A stretch of 64,000 nucleotides of DNA from Bacillus sp. FJAT-25509 (GTDB lineage Bacteria; Bacillota; Bacilli; Bacillales; Bacillaceae_G). Each line of letters opens with the position of its first letter. Position 1 is the stretch's first letter. The stretch covers positions 186,001 to 250,000 of the forward strand of contig NZ_LJIZ01000003.1 in assembly GCF_001420605.1 (NCBI RefSeq). The letters are read 5' to 3'. Below, in pieces: positions 1 through 9,629 of this stretch. Under the pieces are notes generated by a model that ran no database searches, had not been told where the DNA came from, and saw nothing but the letters and a program-made list of their open reading frames with translations. The position numbers and the translations under genes are program-made.

Positions 1-1248
1 TCTAGCGATACGAGTGGACGGATCAATCATTGGATGAGGTTTTCCTTGTGTAAAATCATCATCACCTAAGTCAATAAAAGTATGTTCCTGACTAACATTA
101 ATGTCTTTTAAAAGGTAATCAGGATTTTTTTGGATATTGCTATATACATTGTCAAATTTATCAATCGCTGCATACATCGCTTCGTCACATAATGTACCGC
201 CACAAAATAATCCACGAATATATTTTTGTTCTGGCGTTAATTTTGCACGAACCTCTTCAATTAGAGGAATATTTAAAGCACGTTTGTTCAAACTGCTTTC
301 ATCAGCTCCAGCTAAAAGTACTGCCTTAAGCGCTGCTTCTTTAGACATTTTCGCAAAATGTCCTCCAGCTTGAACTACTTTTTCTTCATCTCCACCAATG
401 AACCAAACGACAACTGGCTTTTTGCATTGCTTAATTTGGGCTAACACTTTCTCTTCTACACTTGGTGCTGGTGGCTTAGAAACTAGTACGATTACTTTAG
501 TAGACTCATCTTCGTCTAACGCTTTAATCGCATCTAACATCATAATTCCGCCAACTTCTTCGCTTAAATCACGACCACCAGTTCCAATTAACTGGGTAAT
601 TCCACCACCGAAATCATGGATTCGAACACTAACCTCTTGACTACCAGTTCCAGATGCACCGACGATTCCGATATTTCCTTTTCTTACAGCATTAGAGAAT
701 GCTAATCCCACATTACTAATAATCGCTGTTCCACAATCAGGACCCATCATTAATAAACCTTTTTCATGAGCAAGCTTTTTCAATTCGATTTCTTCTTCAA
801 CGCTTACATTATCGCTAAATAGCATGACATGTAGATCATTTTCAAGTGCTTTTCTTGCTTCTCTAGCAGCAAATGCACCATTAACAGAAATCACTGCTAG
901 ATTTGCTTCGGGAATACTTGTTGCAGCAGAAGTAATCGTTGAATAAATGATCTCGCTTTTCGATTTTGATGTATTTTTTTTCGTTAATAATTCTTCAATT
1001 TCCACGAAAGCGTTTTCACACAATTCGTCAGTTTCAGCTTTTACAACAATGATCAAATCACTGTTTTTTGCTTCTTCAACTTCAGGAGTATTCAGACCTA
1101 CATTTTTAATTACTCCTTTATTCATTTCAGTACCCATCGCAATGATCGCTTGGTCAATACCTTCTATTTGGTTCGCTTTCGTTGATAAAGACATTAAAGA
1201 TACTGAATCAAAAAATGTATTTGGCTTTACCACAACTTGTACAGTCAT
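1..1248 (-). CDS. allF: FdrA/AllF-type protein, oxamate carbamoyltransferase subunit (3' end beyond the window)
   Basis: The gene reads leftward from ATG at 1248 with ribosome site GGAGGT, and runs off the left edge. The 416 residues visible show the succinyl-CoA-synthetase-like fold of the FdrA family: a GASGTGSQE nucleotide/CoA-type loop, an MGPDCGTAII segment before it, and a TGGRDLSEEVGG stretch. In E. coli FdrA (AllF), with YlbE (AllG) and YlbF (AllH), is reported to form the oxamate carbamoyltransferase that converts oxalurate and phosphate to oxamate and carbamoyl phosphate in anaerobic allantoin use. Its ATG overlaps the TGA of the upstream allH homologue (ATGA), so the two are translationally coupled. 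An allG homologue is expected just beyond the left edge. The family call is firm; the reaction is inferred from the E. coli homologues. Confidence 0.88.
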   Translation of the reverse strand, partial: MTVQVVVKPNTFFDSVSLMSLSTKANQIEGIDQAIIAMGTEMNKGVIKNVGLNTPEVEEAKNSDLIIVVKAETDELCENAFVEIEELLTKKNTSKSKSEIIYSTITSAATSIPEANLAVISVNGAFAAREARKALENDLHVMLFSDNVSVEEEIELKKLAHEKGLLMMGPDCGTAIISNVGLAFSNAVRKGNIGIVGASGTGSQEVSVRIHDFGGGITQLIGTGGRDLSEEVGGIMMLDAIKALDEDESTKVIVLVSKPPAPSVEEKVLAQIKQCKKPVVVWFIGGDEEKVVQAGGHFAKMSKEAALKAVLLAGADESSLNKRALNIPLIEEVRAKLTPEQKYIRGLFCGGTLCDEAMYAAIDKFDNVYSNIQKNPDYLLKDINVSQEHTFIDLGDDDFTQGKPHPMIDPSTRIAR

Positions 1249-2126
1249 ACTCTACCTCCAACTTTCATTTTTGCTTCTAACCCACAGATAAGTCCTAAGG
1301 CTATATCTGTTCCGGATGAAGACCCGATATTTAATACTTTAGTTAATGCGAGAATCAAATCTCTTTCTGTTCCGTTTAGTAAGGAATGAATTAAAAGAAT
1401 AATAGACTCTCTCACTTTACCGATTGATGCTTTTTTAATAGCCATATAACTTATTTCATTTGTTAAGCTTTTCGCTTTTTTAACCACTTCTTCACAAAAT
1501 GCTTTATGTGAAAAGCAAGGGCTCGTATTAAAAATGGTTAATAATCCAACTAGAAAATCATCACCAGATGGAGTTAAGCCAGGACCGAGGCCAATTAGTG
1601 AAACGGCATGCTGTAAGGTACTAGTCGTCTGGTTGTTTACTAAATCATTCATTAGCAAACCCGTTCTTTCTTGAAGCAATTTCGACATTTGCTTTTCAAA
1701 AGAAGTCTGAAAAATAGATGCTTCTTTTATTCCGCCGCTTTTACCATGGTGGTCGATGAAATTCTTCATGAATTCGAAATTACCTTTCAAACCTTCGATA
1801 TTATCTGGTAATAACGGAAGGATGCTCTCCCATTGTTCAACATTCACAATGTGGATCGATAATTTATTAGCGATGTGTAGAATTTGATTTTCTACATAAA
1901 CAGTGTCGTTTATTTCTAAATCCAGCTTGTCAAAACATTCGACATCAATAACTAGTGTATTTGGCCCGTTATCAATTTCGTTGCATGCGACGGTGTACAA
2001 TTCACCATCTTCTATGCAATGAAAATTGAATGTCCGTTTAAATAAACTGTGAACAAAACCACTCATATTTGAATTTTTAATTTTTTGGATAAAATCGACA
2101 TCGCCAGATTTTGCTGTAAATATCAT
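1245..2126 (-). CDS. allH: DUF2877 protein, AllH/YlbF-like
   Basis: This 293-residue soluble protein has the DUF2877 hallmark GLGPGLTPSGDDFLVGLL in its second half and a C-terminal GSSSGTDIALGLICGLE segment, as in E. coli YlbF (AllH). ATG at 2126 is preferred over an in-frame GTG at 2135, because GGGGTGA sits five bases before the ATG and overlaps the GTG. It is the first gene of an allH-allF operon, with a four-base overlap, and is divergent from a PucR-type regulator. It probably acts with AllF and AllG in oxalurate/oxamate carbamoyl transfer. The family is clear; the subunit role is inferred from homology and context. Confidence 0.8.
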   Translation of the reverse strand: MIFTAKSGDVDFIQKIKNSNMSGFVHSLFKRTFNFHCIEDGELYTVACNEIDNGPNTLVIDVECFDKLDLEINDTVYVENQILHIANKLSIHIVNVEQWESILPLLPDNIEGLKGNFEFMKNFIDHHGKSGGIKEASIFQTSFEKQMSKLLQERTGLLMNDLVNNQTTSTLQHAVSLIGLGPGLTPSGDDFLVGLLTIFNTSPCFSHKAFCEEVVKKAKSLTNEISYMAIKKASIGKVRESIILLIHSLLNGTERDLILALTKVLNIGSSSGTDIALGLICGLEAKMKVGGRV

Positions 2127-2486
2127 TGAAGTCACCCCATCATTCTGGAAGAAATCTTATTTTTAAACCTGTACACCACTCTTCATTTCTTGTAAAATCC
2201 ATAAGCGGCTTGCATATGATAAAATTCGCTAAATTGTTACAAAATAAGCTAGAAAAAAACATCTTTTAGTCAATTTGTAGTAATTTGATTATTAAACTTC
2301 TTTGCTTTTTAGTAAAAAAAACAAAGATTTTCTACAAAATAATTGACGATTAGCTAACCTTACGTGATTATTTTAGTATGCAAACCTCATATCGTCATCG
2401 TTTAGAAAAACCAAAAAACAAGGATGTCATTTAGGCATATTGCACAAATATATGTGAGTAAATTTTGTCGAAGGAGTTGAAAAAAG
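2127..2486. promoter_or_regulatory. Divergent promoter region between allH and the PucR-type gene
   Basis: About 360 bp of A+T-rich DNA separates the two divergent starts. A TTGACG hexamer near 2342 and AT-rich hexamers downstream could serve the rightward gene. I see no clear copy of the B. subtilis PucR box. No small ORF with a ribosome site was found. Confidence 0.35.
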
Positions 2487-4205
2487 ATGTTGACAATAAA
2501 AAATCTATTAGAGATAAAAGCACTTGCTGGAATTAAAATTGTTGGAGGAGAAAAGGGCATTAATAACGTTATTTCTCTCGTTAATATTATGGAAAACCCT
2601 GATGCGTTTGACTGGTTGTCGTCGAATGAATTACTTCTATCAACTGGTTATATATTTAAAGATCAGGAAGAACTTCAAAATAAAATTATTAAAGAGTTAT
2701 CAGAAATAAACTGTTCTGGGCTCATTATTAAAATGAAACGATACTTTGATCAAATTCCCCAAAATATGATTGATCAAGCAAATAAGTATGGTTTACCTCT
2801 TTTAGAGCTACCATTCGAATATACATTATCAAATGTAATATCGATTATTAATGAAAAAGCATCAGGTAGATATGATTTGTTGAATCGAAAAACGTTAGAC
2901 ATGCATAATACACTCTTTAGTATTGCGTTAGAAGGTGGAGGAATTAACAGAATTGCTTCTACATTGTCTGAAACTGTAAACAATCCAATTCTGATTGTAG
3001 ACGAAAATTGGGATTTGATTCACTCCTCAGAACACAAAGATAATCCGATCTATTTAGACTATTGTCTTAATCTCGTAAAAGATCGCCAAGTGTTCCATAA
3101 AGAGTTTATCGATTCAATTCCGCATAGTATTAGTCAAATGAAAAAGCTAATAAAGCGGATCTATTATCTAGAGGATTTAGAAATTAAATGTAGAATCCTG
3201 CCTATTGGGGTTGCTAATGATATTTTTGGATATATCGTTGTTTGGCAAACTGTACATGAATTAACAGAATTTGACTATATTGCTTTAGAGCAGGCATCTA
3301 CGATTATAGCACTTGAGATGATCAAGCAAAGAGAAATAGAAGGTGTGAAACAAAAAATTAGAAATGATTTCTTTGATGATTTATTAAATGGAAAAATAAC
3401 ATCAAAAGAATCGATTAAAACTCTTAGCGACTTACATGGACTAAATCCAAACTATATGTATTACTGTATGGTAATTAATATAGAATCTGATGAACTCACA
3501 AAAATTGAAGACATGGTTGACAGAAGATATAAACTAGAAAATACAGCAAGAAAATGTGTGGATCTTGTTTATGAGAATTCGAGTCTTACAAATGGAGAAA
3601 TTACATGCTTTCATCGAAATAACCGAATCATTATTTTGATTGGACAAAGCGAATACAAACCTTCTATTTCCTTAAATGAAGCAAAATTATATGCTAATTC
3701 TATTCTGGAAGTCCTTCATAAAAACATTAACAAAACGACTTTTTTAATTGGAATAGGTCGCCAGTTTAAGACGATTAGTTCACTTCACAAAAGTTTTTCC
3801 GAAGCTCATGAAGCCATTAGACTAATGCAAAAATTTGATAAAAATGAAGGAATATCCCATTTTGAGGATTATGCTGTTTATCACTTTCTAGATTCAAATA
3901 TAAAAGATTTGCAGTTAGAAAATTTTTTTATGAAATCACTGGGAAAGGTACTAGAACATGATAATCTTCACGAAACTGGTTATATTCAAACACTAGAAAA
4001 CTATTTCAATCACAACCAAAATTTAAGTGAAACAGCAAAGGCAATGTTTTTGCATAGAAACACTCTTATTTACAGAATTGAAAAAATCAAGGAAATCTTA
4101 AATACAGATTTAAAGAATCCAGATGATTTGCTTCAAATACAGTTAGCTTTAAAAATTTATCAACTTTTACAAAAAAATCTTCCACATATTAACAATGACA
4201 TATAA
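2487..4205 (+). CDS. PucR-family transcriptional regulator
   Basis: The 572-residue protein has the PucR architecture: an N-terminal purine-catabolism (PucR) domain (about 1-125, with the typical NVISLVNIMENPDAFDW segment), a central GGDEF-like CdaR region (about 290-430), and a C-terminal PucR helix-turn-helix (about 505-565, with TAKAMFLHRNTLIYRIEKI). ATG 2487 has an AAGGAG ribosome site. Such proteins activate ureide/purine use genes in response to pathway intermediates. It is divergent from allH-allF, so it probably controls that operon, and is followed after 33 bp by an esterase gene in the same direction. The ligand is unknown. Confidence 0.88.
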   Translation: MLTIKNLLEIKALAGIKIVGGEKGINNVISLVNIMENPDAFDWLSSNELLLSTGYIFKDQEELQNKIIKELSEINCSGLIIKMKRYFDQIPQNMIDQANKYGLPLLELPFEYTLSNVISIINEKASGRYDLLNRKTLDMHNTLFSIALEGGGINRIASTLSETVNNPILIVDENWDLIHSSEHKDNPIYLDYCLNLVKDRQVFHKEFIDSIPHSISQMKKLIKRIYYLEDLEIKCRILPIGVANDIFGYIVVWQTVHELTEFDYIALEQASTIIALEMIKQREIEGVKQKIRNDFFDDLLNGKITSKESIKTLSDLHGLNPNYMYYCMVINIESDELTKIEDMVDRRYKLENTARKCVDLVYENSSLTNGEITCFHRNNRIIILIGQSEYKPSISLNEAKLYANSILEVLHKNINKTTFLIGIGRQFKTISSLHKSFSEAHEAIRLMQKFDKNEGISHFEDYAVYHFLDSNIKDLQLENFFMKSLGKVLEHDNLHETGYIQTLENYFNHNQNLSETAKAMFLHRNTLIYRIEKIKEILNTDLKNPDDLLQIQLALKIYQLLQKNLPHINNDI

Positions 4206-4238
4206 TTTATTTTAAAACTTTTAGTTGGACGTGAACGT

Positions 4239-5120
4239 ATGAAAAAAACAGTTATTTACAAAAAAAATGATCAATTTTCACTTAAGGCAGACTTTTATGA
4301 AACGAATCATGAAAACGCTCCTGTGGTTATTTATATCCATGGAGGCGGCCTTATTTGGGGAACGAGAGAAGACATTGCAAATGAAATGATACAGCTATAC
4401 ACAAGCAACGGGTTTTCGGTGTTTTCGATTGATTATAGGCTTGCACCGGAATCTAAACTACCAGACATACTTGAAGATATTCAAGATGCACTGCTTTGGA
4501 TTGTAACTGAAGGACCAAATCATTTTTCGATCGATCCAAAAAAAATCGCTGTAATAGGAGGTTCTGCTGGTGGTTTTCTTGCCCTTTGCACTGGAACATT
4601 TAAACTTAAGCCGCGTGCAATCGTTTCCTTCTATGGGTATGGAGATATTAGTGCTAGTTGGGCGACAAATCCAAGCTCTCATTATTTGCAATATGATTTA
4701 GTTCCGAATGACATTGCTGCAATGCTTCAATCTAATAGGGTCATCTCAGAAGGTTCGATTGAAAAGCGCTTTTTAATCTATTTACATGCAAGACAACAAG
4801 GAGTTTGGGTTCAAAAATTAACAGCGGTTGATCTAAATACAAATAGAAATCAACTTCTTAATTTTTGTCCCATTAATCACATCACAAAAGATTACCCACC
4901 TACTTTATTTTTACACGGCACGAATGATAAAGATGTTCCGTACGAACAATCTGTATTCATGAGAGGTGCCCTTTTAAAAAATGGAGTGAAAACAAAGCTC
5001 ATTACTATTCCAAACGGAGAACACGTATTTGAAAAAGATTTCCATCTCCCAATCGTTCAAGATGCATTAAAACAGATGATTGAATTTCTCAAACTGACTT
5101 TACTAGAAAAAGCTCAATAA
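4239..5120 (+). CDS. alpha/beta hydrolase, HGGG-type esterase
   Basis: The 293-residue cytoplasmic protein has the hormone-sensitive-lipase signature HGGG at 34-37 (oxyanion hole), the nucleophile elbow GGSAGG with Ser109, an acid in HGTND (Asp230) and a catalytic His262 in NGEHVF. There is no signal peptide. It lies 33 bp after the PucR-type regulator and is likely co-transcribed, which suggests a minor ester- or amide-hydrolysing step linked to ureide or purine use. Annotated relatives range from esterases to arylformamidase-like enzymes, and the substrate cannot be read from sequence. Confidence 0.8.
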   Translation: MKKTVIYKKNDQFSLKADFYETNHENAPVVIYIHGGGLIWGTREDIANEMIQLYTSNGFSVFSIDYRLAPESKLPDILEDIQDALLWIVTEGPNHFSIDPKKIAVIGGSAGGFLALCTGTFKLKPRAIVSFYGYGDISASWATNPSSHYLQYDLVPNDIAAMLQSNRVISEGSIEKRFLIYLHARQQGVWVQKLTAVDLNTNRNQLLNFCPINHITKDYPPTLFLHGTNDKDVPYEQSVFMRGALLKNGVKTKLITIPNGEHVFEKDFHLPIVQDALKQMIEFLKLTLLEKAQ

Positions 5121-5155
5121 GAGTCCTAAGTTTACTTTCGGGCATTAAAACGTAA

Positions 5156-5203
5156 AAAGGATGTCTCATTGTCAAAAAATTCGACTATGAGGCACCTCTT
5201 TTC
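5156..5203. terminator. Terminator between convergent genes
   Basis: An imperfect stem (CTCAT...ATGAG plus GTC...GAC, with wobble pairs) is followed by a T-rich run on the plus strand and an A-rich lead that serves the minus strand. It lies between the esterase and L,D-transpeptidase stop codons. Confidence 0.6.
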
Positions 5204-5208
5204 TTTAC

Positions 5209-6564
5209 TCATGCGATTGAAATTCCATAAGAACGGGCAATTTTCCCATTCGAAATTGGAGAATTTGCAATAATGACTGTTGTCCCTACGTTAACTTGTT
5301 CAAAAAGCCATTGGATTTCACTATTATGCATTCGAACACAGCCTGAACTTACTGATTGTCCAATTGAAGTTTCTTTATTGTTTCCGTGAATACCATATGC
5401 AGCACCAACGCTTAATCCTAGCCAGCGGTTACCAAGTGGATTCCTAGGATCGCCTCCAGGGATATTTCCCTTGTACCATGGGCGGTTTTTCACTTTGTTT
5501 GAGATTACAAATTTCCCAGTAGGTGTAGGTGTTGATGACTTACCTGTTGCAACAGTAAAGGTTTTTACAAGGTTACCATTACGATAGAAAGTTAGTTTAT
5601 TCGTCTTTGAATTGATAATAATCAATTGGCCAGTTGATAACGATGGATTATTTTTAATCGTACTTACCTCTGGTGTAATATAATGTGATACGCGCAAAGT
5701 AAATGCTTTACTCTGATTGTTACTTTGATCCAAAACGATTACCTTGAGAATTGAATTTGCTTTTTGTTTACTAATTTTAACAGTGAACTTTCCAGTTGAG
5801 CTAACTGTATTATTAGCGATTAGATTTTCATTCATATATACTTTAACAGTTGCGAAAGGCTCAGATCTTCCTGTTACATTCTGTGATTGATCAGTTATAG
5901 TAGAAAGAGAAGTAATGGATGGTGCAATCGAATCTTTTACAATTACAGTAATTGGTTTACTTTTTATTCCTTCACTAACCCCAATGATGCTTATTTTAGT
6001 AAATTCTTTCAATGGTTTTATAGGATCATTAAATTCACCTTTATCATTTGTTATCACGGTATTAATTAATCTAGAATCTTCATATATTTCAACCTGACTA
6101 TTCGAAAGAAATAACCCCTTTATAGTTGTTGATTGATTTGTTACTTGATCAATAGTTGGTGTCGGTAAATCTAAAATTGTGAAACTGATTTTTTTATCAG
6201 GCATTACTAGATTTTGATGATCAAATCTAATTGAATCAAGTTTATATTCCCCTCTTATAAATGAACTTGTAATCTTAATTTTTCCAGAAAAAGAGTTCTT
6301 AGATGTTTTTATTAAAGAAATATCTTTTCGATTTGTACCATTTAAAAATGATAATGAAACTTTTTCACCTCTTTTTTTCGTTGTTAAACCAATCTCAATT
6401 GTCTGACCATATGTAGACTTTGTCGTGCTTAAGTTCACATGATCTATATAATTAGAGAACTCATTATTGTTAAAATTAAGCTTAAATGTAGTGGCATTCG
6501 CTTTCGGTATGAGGATGAGAATTAATAACATTCCCAGAAGCATCCATATAATTTTGTTAGGCAT
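5209..6564 (-). CDS. Secreted L,D-transpeptidase (YkuD) with Ig-like repeats
   Basis: The 451-residue precursor has a signal peptide (1-24, cut near KANA-TT), an N-terminal region of about 110 residues, two bacterial Ig-like domains (about 130-210 and 213-292, with the GRSEPFATVKVY type motif), and a C-terminal YkuD domain (about 311-434). The catalytic set is visible: His393 in GIHG and Cys409 in SSGCVRMHN. Such enzymes form 3-3 peptidoglycan cross-links or attach proteins to peptidoglycan outside the membrane. The ATG has an AAGGAG ribosome site. The Ig modules probably hold the enzyme in the wall. It is monocistronic. Confidence 0.9.
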   Translation of the reverse strand: MPNKIIWMLLGMLLILILIPKANATTFKLNFNNNEFSNYIDHVNLSTTKSTYGQTIEIGLTTKKRGEKVSLSFLNGTNRKDISLIKTSKNSFSGKIKITSSFIRGEYKLDSIRFDHQNLVMPDKKISFTILDLPTPTIDQVTNQSTTIKGLFLSNSQVEIYEDSRLINTVITNDKGEFNDPIKPLKEFTKISIIGVSEGIKSKPITVIVKDSIAPSITSLSTITDQSQNVTGRSEPFATVKVYMNENLIANNTVSSTGKFTVKISKQKANSILKVIVLDQSNNQSKAFTLRVSHYITPEVSTIKNNPSLSTGQLIIINSKTNKLTFYRNGNLVKTFTVATGKSSTPTPTGKFVISNKVKNRPWYKGNIPGGDPRNPLGNRWLGLSVGAAYGIHGNNKETSIGQSVSSGCVRMHNSEIQWLFEQVNVGTTVIIANSPISNGKIARSYGISIA

Positions 6565-6886
6565 TAGCTCTCTCCTTATTTATATTAAATTACTTAACTA
6601 AAAGCATTTTAAGATTCCAAAATTCACTTTTGTTAAGTGTAGAAACGTAAAATTTCAGCAATTTATATTTTCATGTATCACACTGCTGAAAACTTATATA
6701 TGTATCATAGTTTTTAAATGTATCAATTTTTGTCATCGGTTGTTTCAAAGTTGTAAACATTTCGCTTTTGGCTTAAAAGAAAATTAAAAATAAAAAAGCC
6801 CAGAAAAGATTCTTGGCTTTTTTATTGACGTATTCTTTTTTGGGGGCATATGTAAAAAAGAAACATTATTAAGTCTTTTCTTTTTT
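6565..6886. other. Leader of the L,D-transpeptidase gene
   Basis: This A+T-rich stretch holds the upstream region of the transpeptidase gene and, at its right end, the terminator at 6792-6824. Nothing else coding is supported. Confidence 0.4.
6792..6824. terminator. Rho-independent terminator of the 41-residue membrane protein gene
   Basis: The stem AAGCC-AGAA / TTCT-GGCTT has A-runs and T-runs on both sides, so it can end transcripts in either direction. For leftward transcripts it separates the small ORF at 6887-7012 from the transpeptidase gene. Confidence 0.75.
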
Positions 6887-7012
6887 TTACAAGTTACTTA
6901 CTATAAATGGGATCGTGATTACTGTTATTAACATTAAAATCCAATTGTGTTTTTTAAGTTTATCTTCAAATTTTTGCATCTCATCTGCTGAAATTGTTTT
7001 AATGGGCTTCAA
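6887..7012 (-). CDS. Small single-pass membrane protein, 41 residues, TTG start
   Basis: The reading frame begins at TTG 7012, preceded by AAGGCGG at a good distance. It encodes a charged N-terminal amphipathic part (KPIKTISADEMQKFEDKLKK) and one membrane helix (about residues 24-39, WILMLITVITIPFIV), ending in SNL. It is flanked by terminators on both sides and so is probably monocistronic. No family is recognised. The ribosome site, the coherent hydrophobic segment and the isolated transcription unit make it likely to be real, but no homologue was checked. Confidence 0.6.
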   Translation of the reverse strand: MKPIKTISADEMQKFEDKLKKHNWILMLITVITIPFIVSNL

Positions 7013-7158
7013 TTAATCCGCCTTCTTTCTGTTTAATTAATATTTAAGGATAAAGTGATTATAATCTATTGATGTGAACTTAATGTGAATTTGTGATAAT
7101 TTTTTTAATATTAATTTACTTCTTTTATCTGTTCCCACATAAAGAATGTGAGGAATGA

Positions 7159-7198
7159 TAAAAAACCTGTTGCCTCTTTAGTGGGCATCAGGTTTTTT
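7159..7198 (-). terminator. Terminator of the fumarase gene
   Basis: The stem AAAAAACCTG...CAGGTTTTTT, with an inner GCC/GGC pair, is followed by a T-run on the minus strand directly after the fumarase stop codon. Confidence 0.85.
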
Positions 7199-7224
7199 GA
7201 TTCTATATAATGATCAATCTCTGA

Positions 7225-8601
7225 CTAAATCATATTTTCTGGTTTTATCATTCGATCGAATTCTTCTTCCGATAAATAACCGGTTTTTAATGCAGCTTCT
7301 TTAAGTGTCAAATTTTCGTTATATGCTAACTTCGCTATTGTTGCTGCTTTTTCATAACCAATATGAGGATTTAATGCAGTTACGAGCATAAGTGATCGAT
7401 TTAGATTTTGTTCAATCACTTCTATATTTGCTTCTATGCCTTTTGCACAATGATCGTCAAATGAACTGATTACGTCTGAAAGTAATTTAACTGACTGTAG
7501 AAAATTATAAATAATGACTGGTTTGAACACATTCAATTCAAAGTTTCCTTGACTAGCAGCAAAGCTTATTGTCACATCATTTCCCATAATTTGAGTTACA
7601 ACCATTGTTAGCGCTTCAGATTGGGTTGGATTTACTTTTCCTGGCATAATTGAACTTCCAGGTTCGTTTGATGGAATAGTTATTTCACCTATACCACTTC
7701 TAGGACCGCTTGCCATCCAGCGGACATCATTCGCAATTTTCATTAAATCTGCCGCCAATGCTTTTAAAGCACCATGAGTATAAACGATTTCATCATGACT
7801 AGTTAATGCTTGGAATTTATTTTCAGCAGAAATAAAATGAATTCCAGTTAGCGAACTAATTTCCTCAGCCATCATCTTTCCAAAATCCGGATGAGCATTG
7901 ATTCCTGTACCAACAGCAGTCCCACCAATAGCTAACTCTGCAATAAATTTCAAACTATCTACGATCATTTTTTCACTTTTTTCAAGCATACGATACCAAC
8001 CACTTATTTCTTGACCTAGAGTTATTGGTGTTGCATCTTGCAAATGTGTTCGGCCTATTTTAATAATCTGTTTAAATTTATTCATCTTTTCATTAAATGT
8101 AATTTGTAAGTTTTTTAATGCAGGAAGCAACTGTTCATTTACTGCAAGTGCACTTGAAATATGCATTGCTGTAGGGAAGGTATCATTCGAACTTTGAGAC
8201 ATATTAACATCATCATTTGGATGAATATTTTCATTGTTTCCTTTTTCTGCTAAAAGCTCGTTCCCACGGTGAGCGATCACTTCATTAACATTCATATTTG
8301 TTTGTGTACCACTTCCCGTTTGCCAAACAACAAGTGGAAAATGATTGTCAAGCTTACCTTTTAATATGTCATCTGCGGCACCAATGATTGCATCTGCTTT
8401 TTCACTATCCAATTTTCCTAGTTTTTTATTTGTAATTGCTGCACTCTTTTTAATTAGAGCTAAAGCATAAATTAATTGAATAGGCATTTTTTCAGTACCA
8501 ATTTTAAAATTCTCAAAACTTCGCTGCGTTTGAGCTCCCCATAGTTTATTTACGGGTACTTTTATTTCACCAATTGAATCTTTTTCAATTCGATAATCCA
8601 A
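7225..8601 (-). CDS. fumC: Class II fumarate hydratase
   Basis: The 458-residue protein interconverts fumarate and malate in the TCA cycle. It has all class II fumarase signatures: [12 protein letters not shown] (97-108), [11 protein letters not shown] (137-147), the catalytic T186-H187 in [16 protein letters not shown], and the family loop [11 protein letters not shown] (315-325) with the catalytic serine. Its length matches the tetrameric class II enzymes, and the [10 protein letters not shown] context favours fumarase over aspartase. It is monocistronic, with its own terminator. Confidence 0.95.
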   Translation of the reverse strand: MDYRIEKDSIGEIKVPVNKLWGAQTQRSFENFKIGTEKMPIQLIYALALIKKSAAITNKKLGKLDSEKADAIIGAADDILKGKLDNHFPLVVWQTGSGTQTNMNVNEVIAHRGNELLAEKGNNENIHPNDDVNMSQSSNDTFPTAMHISSALAVNEQLLPALKNLQITFNEKMNKFKQIIKIGRTHLQDATPITLGQEISGWYRMLEKSEKMIVDSLKFIAELAIGGTAVGTGINAHPDFGKMMAEEISSLTGIHFISAENKFQALTSHDEIVYTHGALKALAADLMKIANDVRWMASGPRSGIGEITIPSNEPGSSIMPGKVNPTQSEALTMVVTQIMGNDVTISFAASQGNFELNVFKPVIIYNFLQSVKLLSDVISSFDDHCAKGIEANIEVIEQNLNRSLMLVTALNPHIGYEKAATIAKLAYNENLTLKEAALKTGYLSEEEFDRMIKPENMI

Positions 8602-8830
8602 TTTTTTACCTCCTAGTTTATAATCAGTAAATCATATGTAAAAAGATGGATTCCAAGTAATCATTTTGACAATGGTTACAGTAATGTTATGTAAGAATCG
8701 AATGATTTTTACTATTATTCGAAAGTATTAAGATGTATAGTGACTTCAATTTTGAAATTTAGCTTTTAAATTTTAGTGAATTTAAAACTATAATTAACTA
8801 TATAAATTATGTATTTCAAAATATAAGTAA

Positions 8831-8859
8831 AAGCTAATCGAAAAAATCTCGATTAGCTT
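8831..8859 (-). terminator. Terminator of the WrbA-like gene
   Basis: The perfect stem AAGCTAATCGA / TCGATTAGCTT follows the stop codon of the quinone reductase gene and has A/T runs on both sides. Confidence 0.85.
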
Positions 8860-8867
8860 ACTCATAT

Positions 8868-9521
8868 TTATTGATTTGCTTTTTTTACCATTTCAGCTAT
8901 TGTAACTGTACGTTTTGCCTGATGTTTTACAGCGGCTTCTACATTCTCAATCATTTTTCCATCTTGACCAACAGTAACACTAGTTCCATATGGATTTCCA
9001 CCTGCTCCAAATGTTACTGGATCTGTATATCCAGGAGTAGCTACAATTGCACCCCAATGATACATAGTTGTATAAATCGATAGAATTGTTGCTTCTTGGC
9101 CTCCATGAGGATTTTGAGCAGAAGTCATTGCACTAACCACTTTATTTACAAGTTTTCCATTAAACCATAGACCACCAGTTGTGTCTAAAAACTGTTTCAT
9201 TTGTGCTGGCATACCACCAAATCGTGTAGGTACACTAAAAATAATTGCATCTGCCCATTCTAAATCTGCTAAAGTAACTTCCGGAACTTCCTTTGTAGCT
9301 TCTAAATGTCCTTTCCAAACCGGATTACCTTCGATCACTGATTGTGGGGCAAGTTCCGGTACTTTAAGCACCTTTACTTCTGCTCCAAGTTCTTTCGCTC
9401 CATCTTCAGCCCATTTTGAAAGCTGATAATTTGTTCCACCCATACTATAATAAATCACTGCTAATTTTACATTTGTCATCTTTTCCGTCTCCTTACCAAA
9501 TAATTTGGATAAAAATCCCAT
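8868..9521 (-). CDS. wrbA: NAD(P)H:quinone oxidoreductase, WrbA/flavodoxin-like
   Basis: The 217-residue protein has the flavodoxin-like WrbA fold: LAVIYYSMGGTNYQ phosphate-binding loop, the SVPTRFGGMPAQMKQFLD flavin segment and the TSAQNPHGGQE segment typical of WrbA. It reduces quinones by two electrons and so avoids semiquinone stress. Two starts are plausible. ATG 9521 (GGTGG upstream) adds the amphipathic segment GFLSKLFGKE, and ATG 9479, with an excellent AAGGAG, gives the standard WrbA length. The next gene upstream is a DoxX protein under MhqR-like sites, consistent with a quinone-stress setting. Confidence 0.9.
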   Translation of the reverse strand: MGFLSKLFGKETEKMTNVKLAVIYYSMGGTNYQLSKWAEDGAKELGAEVKVLKVPELAPQSVIEGNPVWKGHLEATKEVPEVTLADLEWADAIIFSVPTRFGGMPAQMKQFLDTTGGLWFNGKLVNKVVSAMTSAQNPHGGQEATILSIYTTMYHWGAIVATPGYTDPVTFGAGGNPYGTSVTVGQDGKMIENVEAAVKHQAKRTVTIAEMVKKANQ

Positions 9522-9629
9522 TTAGTACACCACCTATTATTACTCTTTTTTATAATCTAGATTCATTTTTAAATAAAATATAATTAATTTGATTTATTTT
9601 TGTAAAATCAATGTTGCTACTGAGTTAAA

